Made by a program: the position numbers and the translations under genes
Part shown: positions 1 through 8,885 of the stretch, piece by piece
Layout: each line of letters starts with the position of its first letter
How positions within the stretch are numbered: the first letter of the stretch is position 1
Assembly: GCA_034422355.1 (NCBI GenBank)
Contig: DAOUJS010000140.1
Location: 1 to 64,000, forward strand
DNA: 64,000 nt
Source: CATOSP01 sp034422355
Lineage (GTDB): Bacteria > Chloroflexota > Dehalococcoidia > Lucifugimonadales > UBA3495
Reading direction: 5' to 3'
The notes under the pieces: generated by a model
What the model saw: the letters and a program-made list of their open reading frames with translations, nothing else
Database searches by the model: none
What the model was told of the DNA's origin: nothing

Positions 1-245
1 TCCCGAATTTCGCCCAGCCGCCTGGATTCGGGGTCGCTGGCATAGGCCCGCGCCCGCTCGAGGTTTTCGAACTCTATCACCACCACCCGGTGAGGCGTCC
101 GGTTGCCCGACACCACTTCCGTGGAGCCGCCGCGTACCAGGTACTTGCCTCCGCACCTCTCCACTACGGCGACGATATCCCTGGCGTATTCGTCGAACAG
201 GGCCTGGTCGGTAATCTCGCTATCAACGATCGCGTATGCTGCCAT
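1..245 (-). CDS. DUF1330 family protein, partial at left edge
   Basis: The frame opens with ATG at 243-245 and runs off the left edge, so about 81 N-terminal codons are present. The protein begins MAAYAIVDSEITD, then shows GGKYLVRGG, the strand RVVVIEFE and the helix start ARAYASDPE. This order is that of DUF1330, a small ferredoxin-like fold that forms dimeric alpha/beta barrels and is related to YciI and EthD proteins. Family members are usually 95-100 residues, so only the last 15 or so are missing. No reaction is established for the family. It is transcribed in the same direction as the permease gene upstream at 332-2065 and could be its downstream partner. The family call is from visible motifs only. 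Confidence 0.7.
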   Translation of the reverse strand, partial: MAAYAIVDSEITDQALFDEYARDIVAVVERCGGKYLVRGGSTEVVSGNRTPHRVVVIEFENLERARAYASDPESRRLGEIR

Positions 246-331
246 GTCAACAACCTCTCCTCACCTGTTGGTTTCCGGTCCTCCCGGAGCGTCCGCGGCA
301 AGCCGGAAGCGTCCGGTCCGTCACGGATGCG

Positions 332-2065
332 TTAAGCATCTACCTGCACCGTCACTATGTCAATGCCGTGATATTTCCGGTGGCGCACGGAAGATGCGTA
401 GTGGCGCAGCAGGCGGAATGACATTTCGCTCACGTCCGGCGCCTCGGCCTGCTCGCTCATATAGGCGATCCGGTCTTCGATGTTCTCCTCGGGGGACACC
501 GCCAGAAACTCCATCTCCACCGACCCGGCGCGGTGACGGGCGATGATTACGAGGCGCGGCGGCCTGTCTTCCCCGTAATCCTCGCGCAACTGCAACATGC
601 TGGACAGGGTCTCCTCACCTGCGGCGCACAGCCGGTCTGTGGCGGCCTGGTCCCATCCCAGCCTGCCGGCGAGTTCACGGAGGAAGCCGTCGATTGCTGG
701 CAGGGCCGAAATGTCCAGCTCCGCCTCCATGCGCCTGCGGCGGGAAAGGGTCATATCCAGGACCACCGACATCAGTACCGCGGCCAGCACGCCGACGACG
801 ATGCTGTTCCCGAAGGCCGCGCCCCAGGGGCTGCCCAAGGCATCGGTCAGGATGTTCTGGCCCTGCAGTCCGATGCCGATGGATAGTGATACACCGACGA
901 TGACGGCCTTCTGCTGGTTGAAGCCGTCCTGGATGACGGTACGGACTCCCTCCACGAAGAGCAGCCCCATGACGACCAGCAGGATTGCCCCGGTCACCGG
1001 CCGGGGTATTGTCAGAAGGATGGCCACCACCTTGGGCAGCAGGGCCAGTCCGATCAGGATTGCGCCGATGACATACCCTGTACGGCGTGAGGCGGTCCCC
1101 GTAAAGCTGATCAGCGCCATGGATGAGGGCAGATAGATGAGTATCGGGAGCATCCCCGCGATTCCGGAGAGCATGACTCCCACGCCGCCCGCGTTCAGCG
1201 TCCCCTGCACGCCGCGGAAGTCGATGGCCCGGGGCCTGCGCCAGGATACCTGCTGAATCGCCGCCCCCTCGTTGCCGGCCTTGACGGCAACCACGGCGCT
1301 CACGATGAGGAACGCGGGCAGCAGGGCGAGGAAGTGCGTATCCGGATGGCCCAGGCCGGGCCACGCCGATAACTCCGGGAGGGCGAACCACGGTGTGTCC
1401 AGGGCGCTTTGAAAGTCGTACGCCCCGAGCGGAACGGCGACGGCGCAGCCCACAAGAATGGTTATGGGGATTGCCAGCAGCCGCCAAATGCCCGAACCGC
1501 GCAGCATCAGTACCGCCGCGGCGAGCAGTGTGGCCGCCCCAACCGCCGGCCCCGCCAGCGGGGACAGGCCCGCGGGCACATCATCCATCCTGGCGACGCC
1601 GATGGGCATGGCGGAGGCGGATATGACCATGAACGCGACGCCGGAGACTACGGGCGTGATGATGCGGCGAAGCTGGGCCAGCCAGAATGCCAGGGCGAAC
1701 TGGACCAGGGAAGCGGCGACTATGAGGCTTGACATCAGCGGGAACCCGCCTTCGTTCACGGCCAGCACGCAGACCGCCATGAACGGGGCGGCGGGACCCA
1801 TCAGGAGCATGTACCCCGAGCCCAGGCGGCCAAGCGTGGTCGCCTGCAGCGCCGTGACTGCGCCGCCGATGACCAGGGATGCGAAGACCACCCATGCCAG
1901 GTAACTGTCGCTGCCGTGGGAGGCCACCGCGAAAATGGTCACGAGGGAGACCGAGTTTGACAGGGCAAGCAGTCCGCCCTGCAACGCAACGCCCAGTGTT
2001 GCAAGGGGAGGCGACGCCTCTTCAGGCTCGTAGCGTATGTGTTCGTTGACCCGCATATATGCCAC
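332..2065 (-). CDS. NCS2-type xanthine/uracil permease fused to an RsbW-like ATPase domain
   Basis: The 577-residue protein has two parts. Residues about 20-440 are strongly hydrophobic with many membrane helices. They carry NCS2 (UraA/xanthine permease) marks: GNEGAAIQ, GIAGMLPILIY followed by TGTASRR, and IPRPVTGAILLVVMGL, so nucleobase or related anion uptake at the inner membrane is likely. Residues about 446-577 are soluble and resemble the histidine-kinase-like ATPase fold of RsbW/SpoIIAB anti-sigma kinases: an AAGEETLSSML helix where those kinases have the N box, and a final SFRLLRHYASSVRHRK-type helix before a closing strand. The N-box Asn is Ser here and no glycine-rich lid is visible, so ATP binding is doubtful. 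Typical permeases of the family end near residue 440-460, so the tail is an addition. Substrate is unknown. Confidence 0.72.
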   Translation of the reverse strand: MAYMRVNEHIRYEPEEASPPLATLGVALQGGLLALSNSVSLVTIFAVASHGSDSYLAWVVFASLVIGGAVTALQATTLGRLGSGYMLLMGPAAPFMAVCVLAVNEGGFPLMSSLIVAASLVQFALAFWLAQLRRIITPVVSGVAFMVISASAMPIGVARMDDVPAGLSPLAGPAVGAATLLAAAVLMLRGSGIWRLLAIPITILVGCAVAVPLGAYDFQSALDTPWFALPELSAWPGLGHPDTHFLALLPAFLIVSAVVAVKAGNEGAAIQQVSWRRPRAIDFRGVQGTLNAGGVGVMLSGIAGMLPILIYLPSSMALISFTGTASRRTGYVIGAILIGLALLPKVVAILLTIPRPVTGAILLVVMGLLFVEGVRTVIQDGFNQQKAVIVGVSLSIGIGLQGQNILTDALGSPWGAAFGNSIVVGVLAAVLMSVVLDMTLSRRRRMEAELDISALPAIDGFLRELAGRLGWDQAATDRLCAAGEETLSSMLQLREDYGEDRPPRLVIIARHRAGSVEMEFLAVSPEENIEDRIAYMSEQAEAPDVSEMSFRLLRHYASSVRHRKYHGIDIVTVQVDA

Positions 2066-2248
2066 TTAACGAGTCGGCACCGCGCGACGTTACTTTATCA
2101 AAGTCACCGGATATGCAACGATGCCTGGGGTTCGTCAACTCCCTGCGTACTGCACGAGTGTGGGGTCAGTCAGGTGGAAAAATGTGGACCTAATTGTACC
2201 GTATTGCGAACTTTCTGCTGGGAGGTTTGGGGTGGGACCCATTATCAA

Positions 2249-3310
2249 GGGATACTCTGAACAAGGCTTATTATGGGATGAATTGTCTCCGGCCGGTTGG
2301 TAAGGGGACGAAATCCGCCGTCCGGGCGTTGTGGGCCAGCGTTCAGCCCTGGGAGTTTCTTCCCTAGTTTGGGCCGTTGGGAGCCTGGGGTAGCCCAGGA
2401 GCACGGTCGGGAATGCCGCAGGGCGCACTACGCCCGCAGTTGACCCTCCGCCGTCAGCAGGCTGCTCAGGGCGAACAGCGGCGCCAGACGTTGTGTGTTC
2501 TTCATCAAACCCTGGTAGCGCACCTTCCCATAACCGAACAGACCCCTGATCCTCAGGAAGGGATGTTCCACCTTGGCCTTCTCCGCCAGCGCCTCATTAC
2601 TCCCAGGTTCCAGCTCCCGCCGGCTCCCCGAACCCATGGCCACCAGCCACGCCACCTCTAGCCCTCGGTTCTCCTCCTCCTTGTTCACCCCCTGGTAACC
2701 AGCGTCGCCCCAAACCACCGTCTCACCACCGTGCAGCAGGTTGTGCGCCCGCGTAATGTCGTGGCTATTGGCCGCCGTAGCGCTCATGCTGTGGACGATG
2801 CCCGTATCCGGGTCCACCCCGATGTGCGCCTTCATCCCGAAATGCCACTGGTTCCCCTTCTTGGTCTGGCGCATCTCCCGGTCCCAGGTTGCGCGTTCCA
2901 ACAGATGGCGGAAGTTCAGGATGGTGGTCTCGCCGGGCAGGGGCCTGTGAGCTTCAGTGTCACGAAACGGCGGACAGACCCGGATTCGCAGAGCAGGTCT
3001 TCCATACCGGGATCGTTCAGGTTGTAGGAGAGTTGCACGCAGTGGACTCGCAGCATCACCGGGAGCGGGCAGGGGCGCCGGCCCCGGCCTGTCTGGGGGT
3101 AGAAGGGACGGATCCGGCCCTCCAGGCTCTGCCAGGGAATCAGACCGTCCATGCGCTGCAGGAATACCTCGTGGCGGGTCCTGCGCTTCTTGCCCCGGTA
3201 TTCCAGGTCAGAAGATGCCGGTTGTTCCATCATCCATTCACCTAATTCGTCGCTGATCTCCTCCGTAGGATAATTTTACCTGCTGGCGCCAGACTTGCTC
3301 AGATTATCCC
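2249..3310 (-). mobile_element. Decayed IS5-type insertion sequence
   Basis: The element is bounded by imperfect inverted repeats: GGGATACTCTGAACAAG at 2249-2265 and its counterpart CTTGCTCAGATTATCCC at 3294-3310 (15 of 17 positions pair). Inside is a minus-strand transposase gene broken by a frameshift and an internal deletion. The ends match those of a second derivative at 22080-22600. I see no clear target duplication next to the ends. The left 180 bases inside the element hold no gene. Confidence 0.75.
2428..3233 (-). pseudogene. IS5-family transposase, frameshifted and internally deleted
   Basis: Two reading frames make up the remains. The N-terminal part (2916-3233) contains RMDGLIPWQSLEGRIRPFYP and PVMLRVHCVQLSYNLNDPGM, the usual start of IS5-type transposases. 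It leaves frame near 2940, where one base is missing compared with the sister copy at 22140-22523. The second part (2428-2901) contains RQTKKGNQWHFGMKAHIGVD, GDAGYQG and VEHPFLRIRGLFGYGKVRY, which are the second and third catalytic regions. Between NFRHLLE and the KKGNQWHFG block about 60-70 residues that normally hold the first catalytic Asp are gone. The gene is therefore dead by two independent lesions. Confidence 0.85.
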
Positions 3311-3835
3311 TAATGCTTGACGATAAGCGTATGATAAGACTATGATTCCGGCGTATTGCATATCAGCAACCCAAGGACTCAGCTACAGTAGGCCAGATAG
3401 CCGCCAAGGCAATCGGTAGACGGCAGAGGAGTCAGGCCCTGCGGAGTCAGGACCGACGGGACAATCATATGCTGGGGGCAGGACTGAACCCGCACCGCTT
3501 TGTTGAAAACGCCAACCCAAAAAGGAGGAGCAGTTTCGGTGTCGGATGGAGACATCGAACAGACAAGGACTGAAAGCCTTATGCGAGACTCCAAAACGAG
3601 TTTCGATGGCACACCGAATGCGCATCACGCCTTAGCTTAAGTTTGCTGAAGACCTGTGATGCGCACCGATACCCCTGGAGGGCCTGCCGCCGTATTACGG
3701 GGACTGGAAGGATACCGGGATGGTTGAAACCCTTGGCTGGTGGGTCAGAACGCTCCCAATCAACTCCTGGAACCCGAAGGTGACCGCATCCGACGATGTG
3801 GTGGCCGTCTACACATTGCTGGAGGGATGGCGCAT
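3311..3835. other. Intergenic stretch, 525 bases, no supported gene
   Basis: Short open frames exist on both strands but none has a recognisable protein, a good ribosome site or a plausible length. The block at 3380-3640 is moderately GC-rich and looks like gene debris, but I could not identify the parent. The lipoprotein gene follows directly, so its promoter should lie in the right part of this stretch. Confidence 0.5.
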
Positions 3836-5281
3836 ATGAAGCTTCGCTCACCGTCAATAGCCGGGAAATCCCCATTGTTAAACTTGGTTGTGATCGTTTT
3901 GGCAGCTCTGGTTTACCTGGTGGCCGGTTGTGGACCAAGCAGTCCAGGCTCAGGAGGACAAGGTGCCTTGGGATTGGTTCCTGACTCAGCTTCGGGTGTA
4001 ACCATAGTCGACATGGACGGGGTTCTGAAGGATGAGCGATTGCTGGAATCTGAACTGCCGGATTCGCTGATAATTCGCAGATTTGATGATCTGGAGCAAG
4101 ATTTGGAAAGGAGCGTGGGAATTATCCTTGAGGACATAGACACCTTTGTCGATGTCCACGATGGTATAGAGATCTTTGCGGGTCTGGATGTGGGGATTGA
4201 TTTCGACCTGGTCGAGGACACGTTGGATGGCAATGGTTTCGCTGAGGATGATTATCGTGGTTATACGCTGTGGGAACGCTCTCGTGACAGCGTTGCCATC
4301 CTCAAGGAAGATGACTACGTCGTCTCCGGTACCCCTGATAGTGTCAGGCGCATTCTGAGGGTCATGAACCAGGGAGATGGGTTCTTGCTCCAGGACGATG
4401 AGGATCCTCTGAAACGAGTCCTGGACCGGTTAGGGACCGGCCTGGTGGTCAGGGGAGGAAGGGATTGCGGTGACAATCGCTATGACCTCCGCCGCTGTGA
4501 AGCGGCGGCGTTTTCCGTTTCTACGGACAGCGAGTCCTATCTCCTGAAGCACACCTTAGTGTTTCTGTTCGGGAGTGAAAGGACAGCCGAACGGCATATC
4601 GAGGACTTCGAGAGCCATCTTGAGAAGGTCCAGGATAGCGTGAGCAGCCTGGAGTACGAGGTAATTCATGATGGCGAGTTCATTGAGGTGAATGCGTCGA
4701 TAGACTGGGATGATCTTGGCGATTGTTATCTCTTGGAAACCTTGATCGGCGACAAATGCTTGATAAGAGCTAGCGTTCCTCCTCCGGCACCGCGCTCCAC
4801 ACCCGGATTGGCTGTACGGGAACCAACCGTGGATGTGGAAAAGGAAGTGGTGAAGGAGGTTCCCGTTCTCAGAGAAGTGACCATAGGGGACGACGGAAAC
4901 ATCATCATAGTGGAAAAGGAGAGTCCCTTCGTAGTACCAAACGAGGGTCCCGCAGGACTAGCTCATCTAGCTTATGAGCCAGTCATGCAAATGCGCAACA
5001 ACCTTGGCAAGGTGATGAGGGTTAAGGGTAGCGTTGTACACTACATGGCTCTTCCTGCCCAGCAAAGTCCATTCGCCCTCGAAATCCAAGACAGACAGAA
5101 CCCTTCTGTCACCAATTGGCTCTTAGTCCAAGGTAACCGTCATCTTGCACCCCGGTACCTTGGCGAGACGGTATGTGTTACAGGTGCCGTACAAAAGGCA
5201 ATCGGACTACTAATTGAATTTGGCATCTTAGAAGGATATGCAATTGAGGTCTCGTCCAGTTCCCAACTAATGCGTTGCTGA
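3836..5281 (+). CDS. Predicted lipoprotein of unknown function
   Basis: Start chosen at ATG 3836: it has GGAGGG at 3821-3826 nine bases upstream and begins a classic lipoprotein signal (KLRS..., hydrophobic run, lipobox LVAGC with Cys about 32 residues in). The mature 450-residue part is acidic (QDDEDP, DLEQDLE) and has no family I recognise. The middle contains IILEDIDTFVDVHDG and repeated DD/ED clusters. Around residues 350-385 there is a low-complexity Val/Glu/Lys stretch (VEKEVVKEVPV). The last 90 residues (KVMRVKGSVVHYM ... CVTGAVQ) look like an OB-fold-type small barrel. It is followed, after 330 bases, by a large membrane protein on the same strand; the two may form an envelope pair. 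Codon use is less GC-rich than in the housekeeping genes. Confidence 0.6.
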   Translation: MKLRSPSIAGKSPLLNLVVIVLAALVYLVAGCGPSSPGSGGQGALGLVPDSASGVTIVDMDGVLKDERLLESELPDSLIIRRFDDLEQDLERSVGIILEDIDTFVDVHDGIEIFAGLDVGIDFDLVEDTLDGNGFAEDDYRGYTLWERSRDSVAILKEDDYVVSGTPDSVRRILRVMNQGDGFLLQDDEDPLKRVLDRLGTGLVVRGGRDCGDNRYDLRRCEAAAFSVSTDSESYLLKHTLVFLFGSERTAERHIEDFESHLEKVQDSVSSLEYEVIHDGEFIEVNASIDWDDLGDCYLLETLIGDKCLIRASVPPPAPRSTPGLAVREPTVDVEKEVVKEVPVLREVTIGDDGNIIIVEKESPFVVPNEGPAGLAHLAYEPVMQMRNNLGKVMRVKGSVVHYMALPAQQSPFALEIQDRQNPSVTNWLLVQGNRHLAPRYLGETVCVTGAVQKAIGLLIEFGILEGYAIEVSSSSQLMRC

Positions 5282-5610
5282 CTTTGAGCGTTTGGTCGCA
5301 CCGGATGCCAGGTGGGTTCGGATGGTGCAAGGTTCCGTTAACTGGGAAACATGTCCTCGGCCGACACGGAAGATCCCCAACCCTTTCAGGCCGTGCCCCG
5401 GGACACCCAATCCCGTCCACCGGTTTACTGGCCACGTGACGACCAAACCGGGCTGGTAGGTGGAGCCAGAGACTGCTGCTCTGCCCCGATGAGAGACACA
5501 ATCACACAGCCGGAAATATAGACCCGAGGTTCCATCCCACCGTCAGGCAGCATTTGCCGTGCCATATCTGACCATCAATCTCAAACTGATACTGTGGTAG
5601 ATTCAGCCGC
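5282..5610. other. Intergenic stretch, 329 bases, no supported gene
   Basis: No reading frame with a recognisable product. The run just before 5611 (ACTGATACTGTGGTAGATTCAG) is the likely place for the promoter and leader of the membrane protein, but I see neither a strong -35/-10 pair nor a good Shine-Dalgarno sequence. Confidence 0.4.
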
Positions 5611-7569
5611 ATGATATTCGCCAGACGAGTCACTGCTGTTCTGCTGGGCGGTTTCTTCCTTGCCGGTCTCCTGGTTGCCCTGATCGTTTTGCGGATGAGT
5701 GAGACCGTTCTGAAGCCGGAATTCTACCCTGAACAGGTCGAGAAGTCCGGCGCTTACCGGTTCGTCATGAGAGATGTGCTCACTTCGGCCCTGGACGAAG
5801 CATGGGCAATAGAGGCTGAAGATTTCGGGGCTGAAATGAGCGGAAACCTCCTCGATGTGACAGGGCTCACTAATGATCAAGTCACGGAGGCAGTTAATCT
5901 CGCCATGTCTCCCCAGGATCTCCAAGAGATAGCTGATCCGGCCATCTATCGCGTTGGGCAGTACGTATCGGCCGAGCGGGACGCGGTTACTATTCGGATT
6001 AAGGCCGATGAGCATATCAAGGATGCGGCGTACGAAGTCCATCAGTTGATGCAGGAGGCTGGCGCCTATGAACGGATACTCGAAAGAGAGGTCGAACCGA
6101 GAATCCAGAAGGCAATCGACGAAGCCTTTGATAGGAACGGGCAAGTATCTGGCTGGGCCCAATATCTGTTTGGTAACGATATGGCGGCTAGAGAGAAGTT
6201 CGTACGGGCGGTCATGAATACCATCACACCTGATTGGGTGGCAGACCAGGTGGAAGCAGCTTTAGAGCCAGTAACATCCTACCTGGTTGGTGAGTCGGAT
6301 GGCTTCGAGATCAGCGTGCGTTTCACCGATGCGCAGATGGTGACCACCTCCGATGAAATTGCGGCCCTCTTGCGGGAGGTTGACACTTATGATTTGGTAT
6401 ACACGGGTGTAGTCGAGTCAGTCGTGAAGGACACCCTGGGAGCAAAGATTGATCTGCCCTATGGCCTAACTGTTACTGACGACGAAGTTGTGGATGCACT
6501 GAGACTGTCCGCGCAGCCGGGCCTGGTGCATCAGCAGGCCGAGTCACTTGCTGATGCGATAGGCTTGTACGTTTCGGGAAGGTCTGACAGGTTCTCAGTT
6601 AACGTCTCACTCTCACAAAACAAACGAGAGGCTGCGGCAATCCTGACTGAGTTGGTGGGCCTTAAGGTGGTTGAGGCCTTCTCGGGCCTGCCGGTCTGTG
6701 CTACAGAAGTACAGACGAGGGACGCCGTGGGTAGAATCAGCCGTCAGCTACTACCGCCCTGCATCCCCCCGGGAATTACAGCGGCAAACATCCGAGAGCA
6801 GGGCCCGCGCACCATAGGCGAATTGGTCCGGTCGCGGATCTTGGCTCCGGTGCCCGACATCATCACATTTTCCGCGTCAGATCTCCGTACGGCACTGCGG
6901 GATGTCGGAGGACCGGAAGCCTTGGTGGACTTCGACAGGCTTAGGCGGTTGCCCGGTAGAAGATGGTCATACACTCAAGATGATCTTCGTGCCGACTTGG
7001 AAGGAAGAGGCAACGTGCTAAGAATTATCCATGTAACGCGAACTCTCCTCACAGACGGCTACATTCTGTCCGACCGCGTCAGGCCCAAGGGTCGCCTTGG
7101 CCGCCGGATTGACACGGCCCTGGACGCGGTGCGGGACTTGTTCAACTTCATTCGTAGCTACCAGTGGGCGGCTTATGCTACGGTGCCCGCTCTGTTGATA
7201 GTCGTTGGGGTCTTGGGCGGGACCACATGGCGAGGCAGGGTCATGTGGGCTTCAGCAACCCTCTTCGTTTCGTCCACGGTAGTGTTCATTCTCGCGTGGC
7301 CAGTCTACGATGTGGTCGCCGGAGAAGTGTTCTCGGATTGGCGGGGTAAGGTGGCCGGCACGTTCGAAGGACCTTTCGAGGAGACTTTGCTTCTGATCGC
7401 AACATGGTCGGCCGATATGATAGAAGCAGTTGCGGATGAATTCGTGAGCGGCGTCAGGGCGTATAGCCTGGTCCTGGCAGCCCTATCTTTGACCGTGTTG
7501 CTCTGTTCTACCTTCTGGGACCGGTTAGCAACGATGTTGAGGAAACCCTCTACAGGGGATCTGAGTTGA
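5611..7569 (+). CDS. Large membrane-anchored protein of unknown function
   Basis: The 652-residue protein has one N-terminal membrane helix (VTAVLLGGFFLAGLLVALIV, residues about 7-29) and a C-terminal group of helices (about 510-535, 540-562 and 612-635). The region between, some 480 residues, should face outside the cytoplasm and is mostly helical and acidic, with two similar halves each containing an SDRFSVNVSLS or SDGFEISVRFT strand, hinting at an internal duplication. Three Cys occur in the middle (GLPVCATE, LLPPCIPPG). I do not recognise a named family; proteins of this plan are known as hypothetical membrane proteins in Chloroflexota. The right neighbour is the IS630 element, whose left end lies 68 bases past the stop. 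Confidence 0.6.
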   Translation: MIFARRVTAVLLGGFFLAGLLVALIVLRMSETVLKPEFYPEQVEKSGAYRFVMRDVLTSALDEAWAIEAEDFGAEMSGNLLDVTGLTNDQVTEAVNLAMSPQDLQEIADPAIYRVGQYVSAERDAVTIRIKADEHIKDAAYEVHQLMQEAGAYERILEREVEPRIQKAIDEAFDRNGQVSGWAQYLFGNDMAAREKFVRAVMNTITPDWVADQVEAALEPVTSYLVGESDGFEISVRFTDAQMVTTSDEIAALLREVDTYDLVYTGVVESVVKDTLGAKIDLPYGLTVTDDEVVDALRLSAQPGLVHQQAESLADAIGLYVSGRSDRFSVNVSLSQNKREAAAILTELVGLKVVEAFSGLPVCATEVQTRDAVGRISRQLLPPCIPPGITAANIREQGPRTIGELVRSRILAPVPDIITFSASDLRTALRDVGGPEALVDFDRLRRLPGRRWSYTQDDLRADLEGRGNVLRIIHVTRTLLTDGYILSDRVRPKGRLGRRIDTALDAVRDLFNFIRSYQWAAYATVPALLIVVGVLGGTTWRGRVMWASATLFVSSTVVFILAWPVYDVVAGEVFSDWRGKVAGTFEGPFEETLLLIATWSADMIEAVADEFVSGVRAYSLVLAALSLTVLLCSTFWDRLATMLRKPSTGDLS

Positions 7570-7636
7570 AACTATTGAACAAGGAGTTCCGGTTGCAGGA
7601 AGAGATAGGGCACTGTGTTGTAGACGCATAGGCCCC

Positions 7637-8875
7637 TAAACCAAAGCCAAGGTGAAATGCGCAGAAGGATAGAGAAAATTGGGAGGCAGTTGGGTTAGCT
7701 GGTGTTGATAGATGGGAGGGGCTGATGATGGGCGTGAGAGATATAGGCCAGTCTTTGGAACAATGGCAGATGGAAGAGAAGGACCTGCAGCGGCGGATGA
7801 TCCTGGCGCCAACCCCCCGGGAACGGGAAAGGTGGTACGCCATGCTGATGCTGGCCCAGGGAAAGACGGCAGGGGACACGGCGGAAGCCTTGGATCGAGA
7901 TCCCCACATCATTGGCCGGTGGGCGGCAGCTTTCGGGGAGGGAGGACCCCGAGCCCTGATCTTCGAGCAGAGTGGAGGGTCCCCCCTCGCCCTTGAGCCG
8001 GCGCAACAGGAGGAGTTGAAAGGGGCGGTGGAGCAATTGTTGTCAGCGTCGGGCTTGGATCTCGCCAACTGGAATTGGAAGGCGGTACATCAGTTCATAT
8101 TGGAGCGGTTCGAGAGCAGCATTAGCCGCAGCAGTTGCCTGAACTATCTGCACCAACTGGGGTTTGTCTTCAAGCGTCCCCAAAAGCGGTTGGTCAAGGC
8201 CGATGAGAAGAAGCGGGATACCTTCGTAGCGGAATACGCAGCCCTGTGGGAAGAAGCCCAGCGGGTGGGAGCCAGGATATTCTTTGTGGATGAGGCCCAT
8301 TTCCGGGCCGATGCCGAATTGCGGAGAAAATGGGTGCTGAAAGGGAAGCCTGCCTTGGTGGACTCCAGCAGACCCAAGTACGGAGAGAAGGCCAGCTACT
8401 ACTCGGCGGTGTGCCTGAAGACTGGGGAGGTGGAGTGGATGGGACTGGAGGGCAACAGCAACTCCGGGACCTCGGTTGCCTTCCTGGAGCAGTTGCGAGG
8501 GAGGCACAGCGGGCGGCTGAACGTGATCTGGGGCAACGCGCCGACCCATCGTGGCGAGGCGTCGCGGGAAAACCTGCGGACGCCTGATCTGGACCTGAGG
8601 CTGGTGAACCTGCCCGGCTACAGCCCGGACTTCAACGCCGACGAGGCCATCTGGGGCTGGGCGAGGGAGGAGGCCACCGGCAACCTGTGCCTGGGGACCA
8701 GAGAGGCAGTGCAGGAACGGGTCGGCGGCTTTCTGCCTGGACTGGCCAACCGGCTAGATGAAGTGAGGCAGCGCTGCCGGACGGTGCTGCCATCAAAGGC
8801 CGAGGCGCTCCTGCGTGATTTCCAGCCCGATTCCCGCCGTCCGGCAAATGCACATCCCACCTTGGCTTTGGTTTA
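7637..8875 (+). mobile_element. IS630-type insertion sequence, full length
   Basis: Perfect 18-base inverted ends, TAAACCAAAGCCAAGGTG at 7637-7654 and CACCTTGGCTTTGGTTTA at 8858-8875, enclose one transposase gene. The outermost TA on each side fits the TA target duplication of IS630 elements, giving a length of about 1.24 kb, normal for the family. The element sits between a membrane-protein gene and the DUF805 gene. Degraded relatives of its ends occur at 21175, 24405-24555 and 25418. Confidence 0.9.
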
Positions 8876-8876
8876 G
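7725..8876 (+). CDS. IS630-family transposase, probably inactive
   Basis: The 383-residue protein has an N-terminal helix-turn-helix region (residues about 40-80, ending HIIGRWAAAFGEGG), a second HTH-like segment and a C-terminal DDE domain. The first catalytic Asp is in FFVDEAHF and the Glu is in NADEAIW (E307). The second catalytic position, normally Asp in a VIWDNAPTH motif, reads VIWGNAPTH: Gly at residue 270, one A-to-G change from Asp. Length is otherwise normal. The stop codon TAG lies at 8874-8876 and uses the TA of the element edge plus one flanking G, so the reading frame ends exactly at the insertion boundary. ATG 7725 is followed at once by ATG 7728; either could serve. Confidence 0.88.
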   Translation: MMGVRDIGQSLEQWQMEEKDLQRRMILAPTPRERERWYAMLMLAQGKTAGDTAEALDRDPHIIGRWAAAFGEGGPRALIFEQSGGSPLALEPAQQEELKGAVEQLLSASGLDLANWNWKAVHQFILERFESSISRSSCLNYLHQLGFVFKRPQKRLVKADEKKRDTFVAEYAALWEEAQRVGARIFFVDEAHFRADAELRRKWVLKGKPALVDSSRPKYGEKASYYSAVCLKTGEVEWMGLEGNSNSGTSVAFLEQLRGRHSGRLNVIWGNAPTHRGEASRENLRTPDLDLRLVNLPGYSPDFNADEAIWGWAREEATGNLCLGTREAVQERVGGFLPGLANRLDEVRQRCRTVLPSKAEALLRDFQPDSRRPANAHPTLALV

Positions 8877-8885
8877 GAGGATACG

